A DNA stretch of 64,000 bases from Puccinellia tenuiflora (Eukaryota > Streptophyta > Magnoliopsida > Poales > Poaceae), in NCBI GenBank assembly GCA_012064385.1, contig QRDG01000352.1:340265-404264 (forward strand), given 5' to 3'. The notes under the pieces are model-generated. The model was not told the origin of the DNA. It was given only the letters and a program-made list of their open reading frames with translations, and did not search any database. Positions 10,650-21,684 of this stretch are shown here, in pieces. Position numbers and translations under genes: made by a program. Every line of letters begins with the position of its first letter. Position 1 is the stretch's first letter.

Positions 10650-13600
10650 ATGCAGGCGACAATGGTCACTTTGAGCGAACGTGTCGTGAATAGATACTTG
10701 AGGCACGCGACGGAAGACATGTTACGGAATAATCGCAAAATGATACAATGTCCGTGTCGAAAATGCAGACTAGAGGGCGCCCTCGACCCCTTTAGCGGAC
10801 AGTTGCTGGAGCACCTGCTCAGGCGTGGTTTCATGGAGGGGCACACTCAGTAGATAAGTGATGATGAAGATGATGATGAAATCCATGAGGCGGCGGCAGG
10901 AAATGATCAGGAATGGCAGCAGGTCAATGATGACAACGAGGTGTAAGAAGATGATCAAGAGCCTGCTCATCCGCACCATGATATATATGCTGGAGAAGAC
11001 AGTGATGAGCAACACGTAACGGAGGAAGACGAGGACACGCGGGCACCGCTAACTTCAGTCGTGCGGGACCCTCATCTCAAAGAACTGCTTCTCAAGAAGA
11101 CGACTAACCCCAGATCTGCCGCAAGAGAGCAATCTAAACTGGCACAACTAGAGATAGACTCGAATACTCCGTTGTATCCAGATTGCGAACCGGATGACTC
11201 CCGCTTGAAAGTAGCGCTCGATGTTCTGCAGATGAAGCCAAGATACAAATGGAGCGACGTAAGCCTCGACGCAAGTCTGCAATACTGGCAGAGCAAGCTT
11301 CCGAAGGAGAACACGTGTCCTAAAAGTTGTGATGAGGCCAAAAAAATCGTGTGCCCCTTTGATCTACCGCACGAAAAATACCACGTGTGCATCAACGACT
11401 GCTACATCTTTCGGGAAGGGGACGCGGACAAGACCACATGTCTGGTGTGCAAGGCTGCTCGATACAAGAAAGGGAGGAATAAAGCTACTCGAAAAGTTGT
11501 GTGGTACTTTCCGCTCATCCCCCGTCTGCGGCGCTATTTCGCGGACCGCAAGGAAGCAAAGCTCATGCATTGGCACGCGGAGAGAAGGGAGAAAGTTCTG
11601 AGAGATCCAGAGCGGAATGAAAAGGTAAATCTGACACACCCTTCGGATGCATGCCAGTGGAAAGCATTGGACGATGAATATCCAACTTTCGGGGCAGAGC
11701 CACGGAACATTAGGTTGGGTGCGAGCACCAATGGGCTCAATCCGTTTGGCAACCAGAGCAGCACACATAGCACCTGGCCCGTGTTCGTATGGATATACAA
11801 TCTCCCGCCCTGGCTGTGCATGAAGAGGAAGTACATACACATGAGCATGCTCATTCAAGGGCCGAAACAACCGGGCACCGACATCAATCTGTATCTGAAG
11901 CTACTGAAAGATGAGCTACACACATTATGGGAGGAAGGTGGGGTCAACACATGGGACGCCCTCGCAGAAGAATATTTTCCTATGAGAGCCGCCTTGCTCT
12001 GTTCGGTGCACGACTATCCCGGCTACGGATACGTCTCAGGCCAGGTGTGCCACGGACATAACGGATGTGTGAGGTGCATGGATGACCCGACGTTTCACCA
12101 GCTCCAGAAAGATCTCGGGTCTTCAAAAACCGTCTACATCGGCCATCGAAGGTGGCTACGCATTAAAGACTTGTGGAGAAGGCGTGGAGACCTTTTCAAT
12201 GGCGAATAAGAGCTCCGGGGACCTCCACGTAAGAGGTGCGGAGAAGAAATATATGATTTGCTGAATGAATAGGAAGAGTGCCCTCGGCCGGAAAAGAAGC
12301 AAAATGCGCCAAAAACACTCCTGGATGTATGGAAGACGAGGTCCGTGTTTTGGGACTTGCCATACTGGCCCATCCTCGGTACGCCTCATTGCCTAGATCT
12401 AATGCATATCACGAAGAATGTGTTCGAGAGTCTGTTTGGCACTCTGCTCAACATGCCGGAGAGGACGAAAGATGGGCCGAAAGCAAGAAGCGACCTGATA
12501 CATATGGGTATCCGGGAAGAGCTTCATGGAGGACGCCCGGCTATTGATCATGACCAATCGGAAGAGGAGACGGACGGTCCCAAGGGCAAAAGGGTTAAGA
12601 GGAACGACTATTACTGCCCCCTCCTGCTTCACTCTAAGTCTGAACGAGATCGAACAATTGATCAAGTGCCTTCTAGAAGTCAAAGTGCCTTTGGGTTACT
12701 CGAGGCTAATAAGCAGATTTTTAGACCCACAGAAACAAAAGTTCAGCGGGATGAAGTCTCATGAATGTCACGTGATGATGACGCAGATACTTCCGGTTGC
12801 AATCCGAGGGATAATGGACAAGCACGTCCGTGAAACCCTTTTGGCCTCTGTAACTTCTTCGACATGATCTCCCGAAAGTCAATCACCGGGAAGCAACTCT
12901 TAAGGCTGCAGGAAGAGATCGTCGTGATACTATGCGAGCTTGAGATGTACTTCCCACCCGCATTCTTTGACATCTGTGTGCATCTGTTGGTCCATATCGT
13001 GGATGATATCATCCATCTCGGGCCGTTGTTCCAGCACAACATGATGCCGTTCGAAAGGATGAATGGGGTCATCAAAGGATTCATTCGTAACAGGGCCCAT
13101 CCGGATGGAAGCATCGTTCAGGGCTTTCTTACCGAAGAGTGCACCTCTTTCTGCACGAATTTTCTGGACGGGGAGGACCCTGTTGGTTTGCCCGGAAACA
13201 AGCACATTGGCAAGCTCGATGGAGCAGGTTACAAAAATGGCCAGAGGGAGTTGCATGTGTACCACACTTCTCGACGCACCGATTTTAACAGGGCAAACTT
13301 AGTGGCTCTCCAACACATTCAAATTGTCGATATTGGGTGGAAAAGCACAAGAGCCTGATTGAGAAAAAGTACACTGACCAGGGCAAGCGGAGGACAGAAG
13401 GAGAAATAATTAGAGAGCACACTCCTCTTTCTTGCGTTGGTTCAAAGATGAGCTTGACGCTCCGCCCCCAACAGCTAGTGCAGAAGGTAAACTCTTATAC
13501 GCCTTGTCACGTGGCCCCGCCCCCAACCTCGCGACGTTTCAAGCATATGATATCAACGGGTTCATTTTCTACACAGAGCAAAAGGACAAAACATCGGATT

Positions 13601-14145
13601 ATCAAAAATCAGGGGTAACGATGGAATCCTACACCAGTGACAAAAAGTTAAGATACTACGGAAGGATCGAGGAGATCTGGGAGCTTAACTACTCTGGAGA
13701 GAAGGTGCCGATGTTCTGCGTCAGATGGGCTAGGATGTCGACCGTCCAAAAAGAAGACAAATATTTCACCACCATGGTTATACCCGAAGCCGGCAATTGA
13801 TCAAGCGTGAACGTCACCACGCAAAATGAGCCATGGGTACTGGCTAAGCACGTCTCCCAATGCTTCTTCATAACCGACCCGTCACGGCCTAGCCGTGTCG
13901 TTGTGAGGAGAGGCAAAAGAAACATCATCGGAATGGACGGTGTCGCCAACAAGGACGAGTTCGACATGTTCGGCGACCCAAATATTGACGATGATCAAGA
14001 TCATGATGATAAGGAAACATACACCACAATAAGAAGCAGAACCACGCTACCTAAACAAGGTCTTCCATTCAAAAGAAGAAGTCATGATGTGGGGCTAAAT
14101 TATGCAACAACGACCAAAAAAGGCAAGAAGGATGCCAAACGCTGA
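10650..14145 (+). pseudogene. CACTA TNP2-like transposase, broken
   Basis: N-terminal transposase-associated domain with CPCRKC (about 10750); core TNP2/Transposase_21 region with WPVFVWIYNLPPWLCMK and VCHGHNGCVRC (about 11770-12080), continued by PHCLDLMHITKNV (about 12387); a DUF4218-type block with LLVHIVDDI and MMPFERMNGVIKG (about 12980-13080); and a DUF4216-type block with YYGRIEEIW (about 13655). In-frame stops lie at 10851, 10944, 12207, 12270 and 13798. Frame changes occur near 12615, 12840, 13340 and 13425. The family transposase cuts the element at its CACTA ends. With this many lesions it cannot make a full protein, although the sequence between them is well kept, so inactivation may be fairly recent. 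Confidence 0.87.
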
Positions 14146-14568
14146 GAAAGACGCGCGATGTGTATCTCCCTTTTGTATCGGACTTGTATCGATGATCTAC
14201 GGATGTGATATTTTGCACTAATTATATATATGTAACTTAATTATGTTTATATCCTTGAAACTTAATTATTTTTATTCATTAAGTCACTCTTTTTCAAAAT
14301 CATGAAATGGAAAACAAAACAAGAAAATAGAAAAATTAGAGGGAAAAAAGAAAATAAATGGGAAAGCTAAATAATAATAAAAACTTACCAATTTTATTAA
14401 GTCACTATTTTTACCAATTTTAAAATCATGACTTAGAAAACAAAACAAGAAAGAGATAAGAAAACAAGAAAACATGAAAATCAATAAAGGGAAAATTAAT
14501 TTGGAAAACAAAATAATAAACAGAATGGAAAATAATAATACTAAAAAAATTAATCACTTGCCGCTGGC
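14146..14568. other. A/T-rich spacer after the transposase
   Basis: 3' flank of the transposase pseudogene. It contains purine-rich imperfect repeats (14290-14520, units like AAAACAAAACAAGAAA). No gene seen. Confidence 0.5.
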
Positions 14569-14683
14569 GAACACAGAACCTTGTTCGCCAGCGGTGAGCT
14601 TCTATCACTGGCGAACAGGATTAGCAGTTCGCCAACGGTAAGGCTTACCGCTGGCGAACCGCATACCTTGTTCGCCAGCGCTA
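14569..14683. repeat. Second CACTA dyad array: three 38-bp dyads
   Basis: Three more copies of the CTGGCGAAC...GTTCGCCAG dyad with 10-bp spacers, placed between the two CACTA ORFs. It is followed by a GCATTTTCA-containing stretch also found after the 5' array (about 9996 and 14717). This is either the 3' subterminal region of a first element whose terminus is lost or a repeat of the 5' region in front of ORF2. Confidence 0.82.
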
Positions 14684-14739
14684 AGGCATCACCCTCTATA
14701 GAGCAGCTTAACACTTAGCATTTTCATATCGACTCAAAA

Positions 14740-15160
14740 ATCCGCGCGCGCTCGACCGGCCCGGCCCTGCTCTCGCCTGCGTCTCGCCGTCCCCCGCGCA
14801 TCCGTCGCCCACGCCGTCGCCTGCGCCGCCGTCCCGGCTCCACGCCCTTGTGCTGCACCTCTCCCCTCCCTCCCTTGTGTCCTCCGCCCCGGCCGAGCCG
14901 CGCCCCGCCCCGGCCGTCCGTCCTGCTCTTCCCCGGCCATCCGTCCTGCTCTGCCCCGACCATCCGTCCTGCTCTGCCCCGACCATCCGTCCTGCTCCGC
15001 CCCGGCCGAGCCGCCGCCGACCTCCACCTCCGTCTTCGGCCGCTCCCCCTCCTCTCCCTGCGGTGAGCACCCTCCCCTTCTCTCCCTCCTCTGGCTCCTT
15101 GCCATTTCTTCCTCCTCCTCCATCCTCTCCCTTGCAAGCAAGGTGTTTGTGAAAATTCCA
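14740..15160 (+). other. GC-rich leader of the second CACTA ORF
   Basis: C-rich tract with imperfect tandem units around CCGTCCTGCTCTGCCCCGAC (14920-15000). It gives long ORFs on both strands through base composition alone. Probably the 5' untranslated and first-intron region of the second ORF; a donor-like TGCGGTGAGC occurs at 15059. Confidence 0.45.
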
Positions 15161-15666
15161 CAAAGGAAAATTTTAGGTTTACCTATTGCTATCAAAAATT
15201 CGTATTAGTTAGTTAGTTTTAGGTTAGTTTTAGCTACTGTTTTTGTGGTCAAATTAATAGTTAGTGTAGGTTATTTAAAATTAGGTTGGTGTAGGTTAAT
15301 TAGTTAGTTTTAGAAAAATTTAGTAAGTTTTAGGTTAGTTGGTTTTAGCAAAAAAAAATTAAGAAGAAAATGATGGATGAATATTAATTATATTGTTTGC
15401 CATATGCAGGAAGTTTAGAAGGACCTCGACGCTGTTGTGTGGTGGTGAGAAGGACCTCGACGCTGCTGTTCAGTTTTCAGGTGAGATGATGAGATTGTCG
15501 ATGATGTGAATGTGGTGGTGGTGGATGTGGTGATGATGGTGCTGTTGGTGGTACTTGGTGGTGGTGGTGGTGGTGTTATGTTGTTGTCATGGTGGTGGTG
15601 GTGTCGATGAATTTGTGATGGTTGTGATGAAATTGTGGTGGTGGATGTGTGTATGAAATGTTTGCA

Positions 15667-15878
15667 GGTACCCGATGAGGCCCTTGAGATTGCCGGAATG
15701 TTGATTACCTTCCGTTCCGGCAAATTCGGGTACTCCATATGCCCTGTTTTTAGCAAAGGTCATGCCGAAATTTTCCGTGAATTTTGGCATGACCTTTGCT
15801 ATACAATAGGACATTTACCCGAATTTGCTGATACGGAAGTTAATCGACATTCTGGCAAATTTGGACTCATGGGGTACC
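15667..15878 (+). repeat. Long imperfect hairpin in the CACTA ORF2 leader
   Basis: 15667-15766 and 15786-15878 are reverse complements of each other apart from scattered mismatches and a few small bulges, with a 19-nt loop. The best-paired parts are the outer GGTACC, the GCAAATTCGGGTA block and the inner AGCAAAGGTCATGCC. Arms near 100 nt and about 80% match by eye would fold into one stem-loop in the transcript, about 80 nt before the ORF2 start. Confidence 0.78.
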
Positions 15879-15960
15879 TTAGTATTTAGTTAAGTGGTTT
15901 TTTCTTACATTTTTTGTACTAACTTTGACTTAATAATTTCCTCGACAGTGCGAAGATCGA

Positions 15961-17872
15961 TGGCTCACAATGACCAGGCCGGGGGTTCTCGGACAGGAGG
16001 CGACAATGCATACCTGTCGATGCTTGCACAGTACAAGCATGCCGACGACGAGGAGATCGAGCATGCGGCCGATGATGAGATGGAGGCCCCATCCGCTAGC
16101 GAAGCCGAGCATGGTGATGCTGGGACCACTACTAGTGGCGCCGAGGAGGGCGGCCCTTCTGGTAGCGAAGCCAGAAAAGACCGTAAACGCAATAAGAGGG
16201 AACCAAACAAGCTCGGCACCACCCAACATGCATTCACAGAGGTGGACCCTAAACGGTCTTCCTACGAAGCTGGAAAAAATATGTCAAAGGGTACGGCATC
16301 CAGCTTGGATGCATCACTCGGGAATGGGGGAGAATCAACGACGACAACCTAAAGGCGAAGGACAACGAAGGTTTGGCCGCCTACCTCATTGATAAGGTGC
16401 ACACACGATACAAGTTCCCGGCACCCTACAATAACAAGGATATCAAAATAAATATTGTTAACACACAAGCCCTCGACAAGTTGGGCAAAGCCTTTTCAAC
16501 TTGGAGATCAGATGTTAGGAAGGTGATTGAGGAAGAAGGTGCCGGTTTCGACGAGATCCACAAAATGTGGCCCAACATTTCCGAAGAGGATTTTAAAGAA
16601 TTCTCGGCCATAGAAGCCACTTCTGTAAAGCAGAAGCTGAGGCGGTGGGGGAAAAACATGCAGAAGAAGAGCGTTGCTCCCCACAATCTCGGAAGCCGGG
16701 GTTACGCCGGAAAGGAGCCAATTTGGCAAAAGGAGGACGCACGAAGGGAAGGGGCGAACCCCTACGACAAGATCAAAGACCCGCTCGCCCGGAATTTTAT
16801 CAGGGCCCGATTCAGGGATGATCCCAAATCGCCCGGGGAGCTTGTCTTGAACGCCAAGGTGAAGGCACTTGAGAACCAAATTCTCAATGAACAAGAAAAG
16901 GATGAATAGGATCAATCCGAAGACTCCTCGGACCCGAAGGCCCCATATCAGACACCTTTCCTTAGGGCTCTAAACGAGACAAAGAAGGTGTCGTCGGATA
17001 AAGTGCCGCATCGTGGCCGTGTGGTCGGCGCCGGAATGGGTCATAAACATTCCTATTACTTCCCCGACTCCAAAGAGAAGCGAAAGGAGCGGAAGATGGC
17101 CGATCAATCGAAAATGGATGCGTCCATCGATGCAGCGGTGGAAAAAAGGCTCAACGCCCTCCTGCCCAACATCTGTATGTCCATCGGGGCTTGGTTTGAG
17201 GGGGGCAAACAAGGGTCTCCCCCTGTGATCAGCTTAGCAGGCTCCAGCAACTCGAGGGGTGTGGCGCCTGTTGTGCAGAGCCCGGCCGGCTACAACGCAG
17301 ATGGTAGGGAGGAATCGCCGGCCGTCACCGCGCCTCAAAGATCAAGCCCTCCCGTCTTTATTACCCCACCGACGACCCGCGGTCCGTCGCCGTTAGCCGA
17401 GCTCAACGCCATCACGGTAATTAAGCATCGTAAAACCCTCGACAAGATACATATTACTTCATTCTTTGGCGCCCTCTCTAACGCCTTACACGTGTTTTCG
17501 CAGGCCGACGAGACGAGATGCACATTGCTCCTTGATGTGAACGGTGAGCTGAAGGACGTGGCAAAGGGTAAGATCGTGAGACCTCTCAACCGCATTTTCC
17601 ACGGCAGGCCTATGGCCGATGACGTGTTCAGGGTTGAATTGATCCGGCCTTTGCCGGGTTGCGCTGGTTTATATCCTCCTTTCCAACCGGACGAAGCCGA
17701 TAGCGAGTTAAACCTCGAACAATGCCCGGTTTGGCCCTTGATATGGCCAAAAGCACTGATTCGTATGGACCCTTCTCTCACCACCCCGCCAGTGCAGCAA
17801 ACACAGGACGAAGAGGAAGCCAATGATGGCGATGATGACCCCAATGACTTCCTTGCTGATGATCCTTACTGA
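15961..17872 (+). pseudogene. CACTA second ORF (Transposase_24, Ptta/En/Spm type), broken and truncated
   Basis: Starts at ATG 15961 with an acidic, alanine- and serine-rich head. A frame change near 16268 precedes the conserved region with NNKDIKINIVNTQALDKLG and the block around MWPNISEEDF (about 16435-16600), diagnostic of the plant Transposase_24 family found beside TNP2 in CACTA elements. An in-frame stop at 16907 is followed by more of the same frame: a helical RKMADQSKMDASIDAAVEKR stretch, then a proline- and serine-rich segment and a globular-looking end to DDDPNDFLADDPY. The final stop TGA (17870-17872) is made by the first bases of the Sirevirus LTR, so the native C terminus is probably lost. 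The role is likely binding of the subterminal repeats, as for TNP1-class proteins, but this is inferred. Confidence 0.8.
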
Positions 17873-18029
17873 AAGAGCATTTCCTAAACCCCTTTGGTTT
17901 TGTGTGTCAGTTAACAACACCAGTGATCATCTAATGTGATGCTAAGTGCAGCAGGTTAATAGTCATATTTTTTACCCTAAGCATCCACCACCAAAAAGGG
18001 AAGAATTGGCTGAGTTCATTTGCTGCAGA

Positions 18030-18380
18030 ACAATCCCTGGCCGGAGTCTCCGGTCTGTCAGGGCCGGAGTCTTCGCCCCCCTGGATTTTCCTGCCTTTCG
18101 CCAGAGTGTGGCGCGGCTCTGGTGTCCCTCCGGAGTATCACCGGAGGGTGCCCGAGTCTCCGGTGGCCGGAGTATCCGGCCCCTTGTGACCGGAGTCTCC
18201 GGCCTGTCCAGCGTCATCGACAAAGTTTCCGGCCCCCCTGGCCGGAGTCTCCGGCCCCTCCCAAGCGTGCAAGGTGTGGTGCGTCTCTGGAGTCAGTCCG
18301 GAGGAACCCCGGAAGAAGACCGGAGTCTCCGGCCCTGCACCGGAGTCTCCGGCCCACTTAGGCCGGAGTCTCCGGTCTAA
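18030..18380. repeat. CCGGAGTCTCCGG palindrome array in the 5' LTR
   Basis: About six good copies and several decayed ones of a 13-bp palindrome (6-bp arms around one T), just upstream of the TATA box. Palindromic CG-rich motifs upstream of the promoter are a known feature of Sirevirus LTRs. Each copy contains two CCGG sites open to CG and CHG methylation. Confidence 0.88.
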
Positions 18381-18406
18381 GTGACTTCCAACGGTCAGAA
18401 ATTTCA

Positions 18407-18426
18407 GAGGGGTATAAATACCCCTC
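18407..18426 (+). promoter_or_regulatory. LTR TATA box inside a 20-bp inverted repeat
   Basis: GAGGGGTATAAATACCCCTC: the TATA box forms the centre of a near-perfect palindrome. The same sequence occurs in the 3' LTR at 29060-29079. Confidence 0.8.
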
Positions 18427-19139
18427 CACCTACCTCAGGACACTTAGCTCGCCCAGCATTTATGAACCCTAATATTTGAGAGCTCAAAATCGCAAGATCT
18501 CCCAATTCCTCCACCCAAACTCGTTGATCTTTGGAGGATTGAAGGAGAAGACCCGGATCTACATCTTCACCAAGCCGTTCTTCATTTCCCCCTCATTCAC
18601 TTGAGGATTCTTGTTTCTAGGGTTAGCATTGTGTTACCCTAGAATTCTTGTACTTACTACTTGTTGTAATCGTGACAGATGTGTTGATTTGGGAGCCCCC
18701 AATTAAGTTGTGGGTGTGTGCCCTAAAAACATTGTAAAGGCTCCGGATTCCGCCTCGAAGGATTCCGATAGTGGAAGGTGAACCAAACCCTCGGGTGTGG
18801 TTCATCGGAGAATAGGGCGAGGCCTTTGTGGCATCTTGAGTAGGCCTCTTGTGGCGAGCTCACACCCCTCCAACGAGACGTACTCACTTAACAAGGAGGA
18901 ACTCGGGAATACATCCTTGTCTCCGCGTGCTTCCGCTTTCGGTTATCTCTTTCCCTTAGTTGTCTTTACTTGTTTCGTTAATTGCCTAGTTGTTTTAGTT
19001 TGATTCTCATATAGGTAAATTCACCGTAGTTGCATATCTAGAGAATTTACCTTTGTGTTAAGCCTAAAATCGAAAAATAATTAAAATTGGTGTAGCACCT
19101 ATTCACCCCCCCTCTAGGTGCTCATACGATCCTTTCAAT

Positions 19140-19151
19140 TGGTATCAGAGC
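19140..19151 (+). other. Primer binding site (initiator tRNA-Met type)
   Basis: TGGTATCAGAGC lies two bases after the 5' LTR end, complementary to the 3' end of plant initiator tRNA-Met, the usual Copia primer. Confidence 0.9.
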
Positions 19152-19188
19152 CTTGGCTCTTAAGTTAGGCTTCACCGCCTAAGAGAGT

Positions 19189-21674
19189 ATGGGTGACGGT
19201 GATGGTGTTACGGGTGGTAGCACTCCTTCCAGTGTCCATGGATGATCTCAAGAATTTGGAAACAAGCTTGACATCATCCATGAACACTAAAATGGAGGAG
19301 TTGCGTGCTATGATGAGGCAACTCTTGAAGGCTAACACGCCACCCGCCACACCATCCCTAGAGGCTAATGCTTCCGCCGCGCATAGTGGGGAGGGCGAAC
19401 AATTCACTAATGAATCCCCTCCTAAAATTGATAATGGGAAGGAGGAGTACCATGGTGTTCCATTTAAGTGCTCCGTCGACCCACCTATCCCGCATTATCA
19501 TATAAACAATAGGGGTGATCCACCTAAGTTTAATCCATCTTGTTTTACTAATTGGCAATTTTTGATGAGATCTCATATCAAGAGCGCTTCGAGCGAGCTA
19601 TGGAGAATCATTCAAGTTGGGTTCAAGGCCGTCGATCCAAACAACATGACAAGAAGAGAAGTTGTGGATGGTCAACTCAATGACTTGGCTCTCAACATAA
19701 TTCATACCGCCGTGGGAGAAAAGCACATGTCACTCATTGAGCTTGCCACCACCGCCAAAGAAGCTTGGGATATTCTCACTCAAGAGTTTATCGGTAATGA
19801 GAGCATGCAAGAATAGATTGAAGCTTGAGCAACCAAGCGAGGGCTTTTTCATGGTAGAGGGTGAAGATCATGAAGAAATGTATCGAAGACTCAAGACCCT
19901 TGCTACTCAATTTCGAGCCCTTGGTGCAACCTATGTGGATGATGCTTGGATCAAGAGGAAGTATGTGAGCGCCCTTTGGCCGTTCGAATCCACCGACTTG
20001 AAGAGTCTCCAAGGAAGACACAATTACCACCTCATGTCATCTAATGAAGTCATGCAAGAGATGGCGGCATACAAGGTAGCCGCCAAGAACGCCGAAGATG
20101 CTCGAGCCCGAGCCATTGGAATGCATAGAGGATCCTCACTTGCTTTGAAGGCCAAGGTTGTGGAGCAAGACGATGATGATGAGGCTCAAGAAGATGTGTC
20201 ACATTGGGATCCCAAAGAGCTTCAAGATACACTAAAGGACTATGCGGCTCTCACATCTAAAGTCTTTTGGAAGAGTCCGTCCAAGGCAAGGGATTTTGTC
20301 AACAAGGCAAGTGGAAGGAAGGAGGGTGGCCAAAGAGTTCGTTCGTGCTACAATTGCCAAGATAAATATCACTTTGTGGCCGAGTGTCCGTTTGAGAATC
20401 GGGAACTTCATGGAGGAAAGCTTATTAGGAAGGACAAGTCAAAGGACACCCATAAGAAACCTTTCTTCAAGAAGAATGCCATCAACAAGAAGCCTCCGAG
20501 AATTGTATTGCTTGCTCAAGAAGAGTATTCATCTGGGGAGGAAGAAGAAGATCCCACAAATGAAGTTGCCGCCATTGCTATTGCTTCTTCATAATCTCCT
20601 TCCCTATTTGAATCCCCCAATGAGAATGTCTCTAACTCCTCCGCAAGATGCTTCATGGCCAAGACCACCGAGGTATCATCTCCCTCATCTCCTAAGGCTA
20701 TGAGTAATATGGATGATGCTACTAGTCTTAAAATCAAAGAGGAAATAGTTGCTTTCGATCACTTTATCACTAACATGCAAGGTGAAACAAAGAAGCATGT
20801 TGAGACTCTTATGAGTCAATATGGTGAAGCTCAAGAAATGCTTGAGATCAAGGGTAAGATTGAAAGAGAGGATGCTATGGAAATTGCATCCTTGAAAGAC
20901 AATCTTGAAGAAGAGCATGAGCTTAGAGTTTCTCTAGAGCAACAACTAGAATCTATAGAAGAATCAAATGATGTAATTGTTGCTAAACTCATTAAAGAAC
21001 GTGATCATGCAATTGCTAAATACAAAGCTTGTAAGAAAGAAAAGGTCGAGCTTGGTGTTGGTCATTCTAGACTAACCGAGGAGCTAGAGAAGCTCTCCAA
21101 GGCCTACAAAGCATTGGAGAGTGAACACTCTACCCTCACTAAGTCGTATGAACAACTTCAAGCTCAACCGCCTAAAAATGATGAGCCTAGTTCCTCCACT
21201 CCAATTACTTGTGATCATGCGCATATCATTGAGGAAAATGCTAGGTTGAAGATCAATCTTGCTAAGGCCATCTCCCTAGGTAAGAAACCGTTTGTAACTT
21301 CACAAAAAGGGAGAGTTGGTCTTGGGTTCGTTGAGGAGGAAAAGGAGAAAGAGAGCTTCATGAAGGATGCTAGAGCTCCTCAAGTTAAGAAGACCAACGT
21401 TACTAGTGCTCCTCAAGCAAAGAGGATCCCTCAAGCAAAGAAGAAGGTCAACATTGCTAGTGGTGGTGCCACAAGGGGCAAAACCATTAGTGATGACTTT
21501 GCGGGAAAGACTAACCCCCACTATATTATATATGTTGATTATTATGGGGATGTCTATGCTAAGTTTATTGGTCCTAGAAATGTTCCTATTGCTCGTTCTA
21601 TTTGGGTTCCTAAGACCCTTGTTGCTAACAAAAGAGGACCCATTGAAAAATGGGGACCTAAATCCAAGCAATGA
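19189..21674 (+). pseudogene. Sirevirus gag, broken
   Basis: Starts at ATG 19189, soon followed by a frame change (near 19235). A gag polypeptide domain (about 19450-20070) is broken by another frame change near 19805. A CX2CX4HX4C zinc knuckle CYNCQDKYHFVAEC is encoded at about 20346-20387. An in-frame stop at 20592 interrupts an acidic stretch. The remainder, 20655-21674, is a long coiled-coil region (about 20720-21150) and a basic tail, characteristic of the unusually long Sirevirus gag. The gag protein packages the element RNA in virus-like particles. The gag frame ends at 21672 and pol continues in another frame. Confidence 0.85.
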
Positions 21675-21684
21675 TTTCTTGTAG

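Larger units (their letters stand above)
9604..17869 (+). mobile_element. CACTA (En/Spm) DNA transposon, degenerate, 3' end missing
   Basis: Begins with the canonical terminus CACTAGTAGGAAAAGGG at 9604, followed by subterminal dyads (9637-9988). It carries the two gene types of autonomous plant CACTA elements: a TNP2-like transposase (10650-14145) and a Transposase_24 (Ptta/En/Spm) protein (15961-17869). Both are broken by stops and frameshifts, so the element cannot move itself. No reverse-complement terminus (ending CTAGTG) was found by eye near 14690, between the ORFs, or at 17869, where a Sirevirus LTR starts abruptly. It is possible that 9604-14690 and 14570-17869 are two partial copies placed head to tail. 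Confidence 0.85.
17870..19137 (+). repeat. Sirevirus 5' LTR
   Basis: Starts TGAAAGAGCATTTCC and ends CGATCCTTTCA. It holds a CCGGAGTCTCCGG array (18030-18380), a TATA box (18413-18419) and the downstream transcribed region. Nearly the same as 28487-29782. Confidence 0.93.

Noticed and set aside
14708..15195. Overlapping 145-153-codon ORFs on the minus strand and 100 codons on the plus strand
   Set aside because: They lie in a GC-rich tandem-repeat leader. All frames are open through composition and encode low-complexity Gly/Arg or Pro/Ser text.
18030..18380. Regular short repeats that look like a CRISPR array
   Set aside because: Units are 13-bp palindromes with irregular spacing inside an LTR promoter of a plant retrotransposon. 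There are no spacers of even length and no cas genes.
19140..19151. tRNA gene suggested by the TGGTATCAGAGC match
   Set aside because: Only the 3' complement of initiator tRNA-Met is present, directly after an LTR: a primer binding site (same at 51711).
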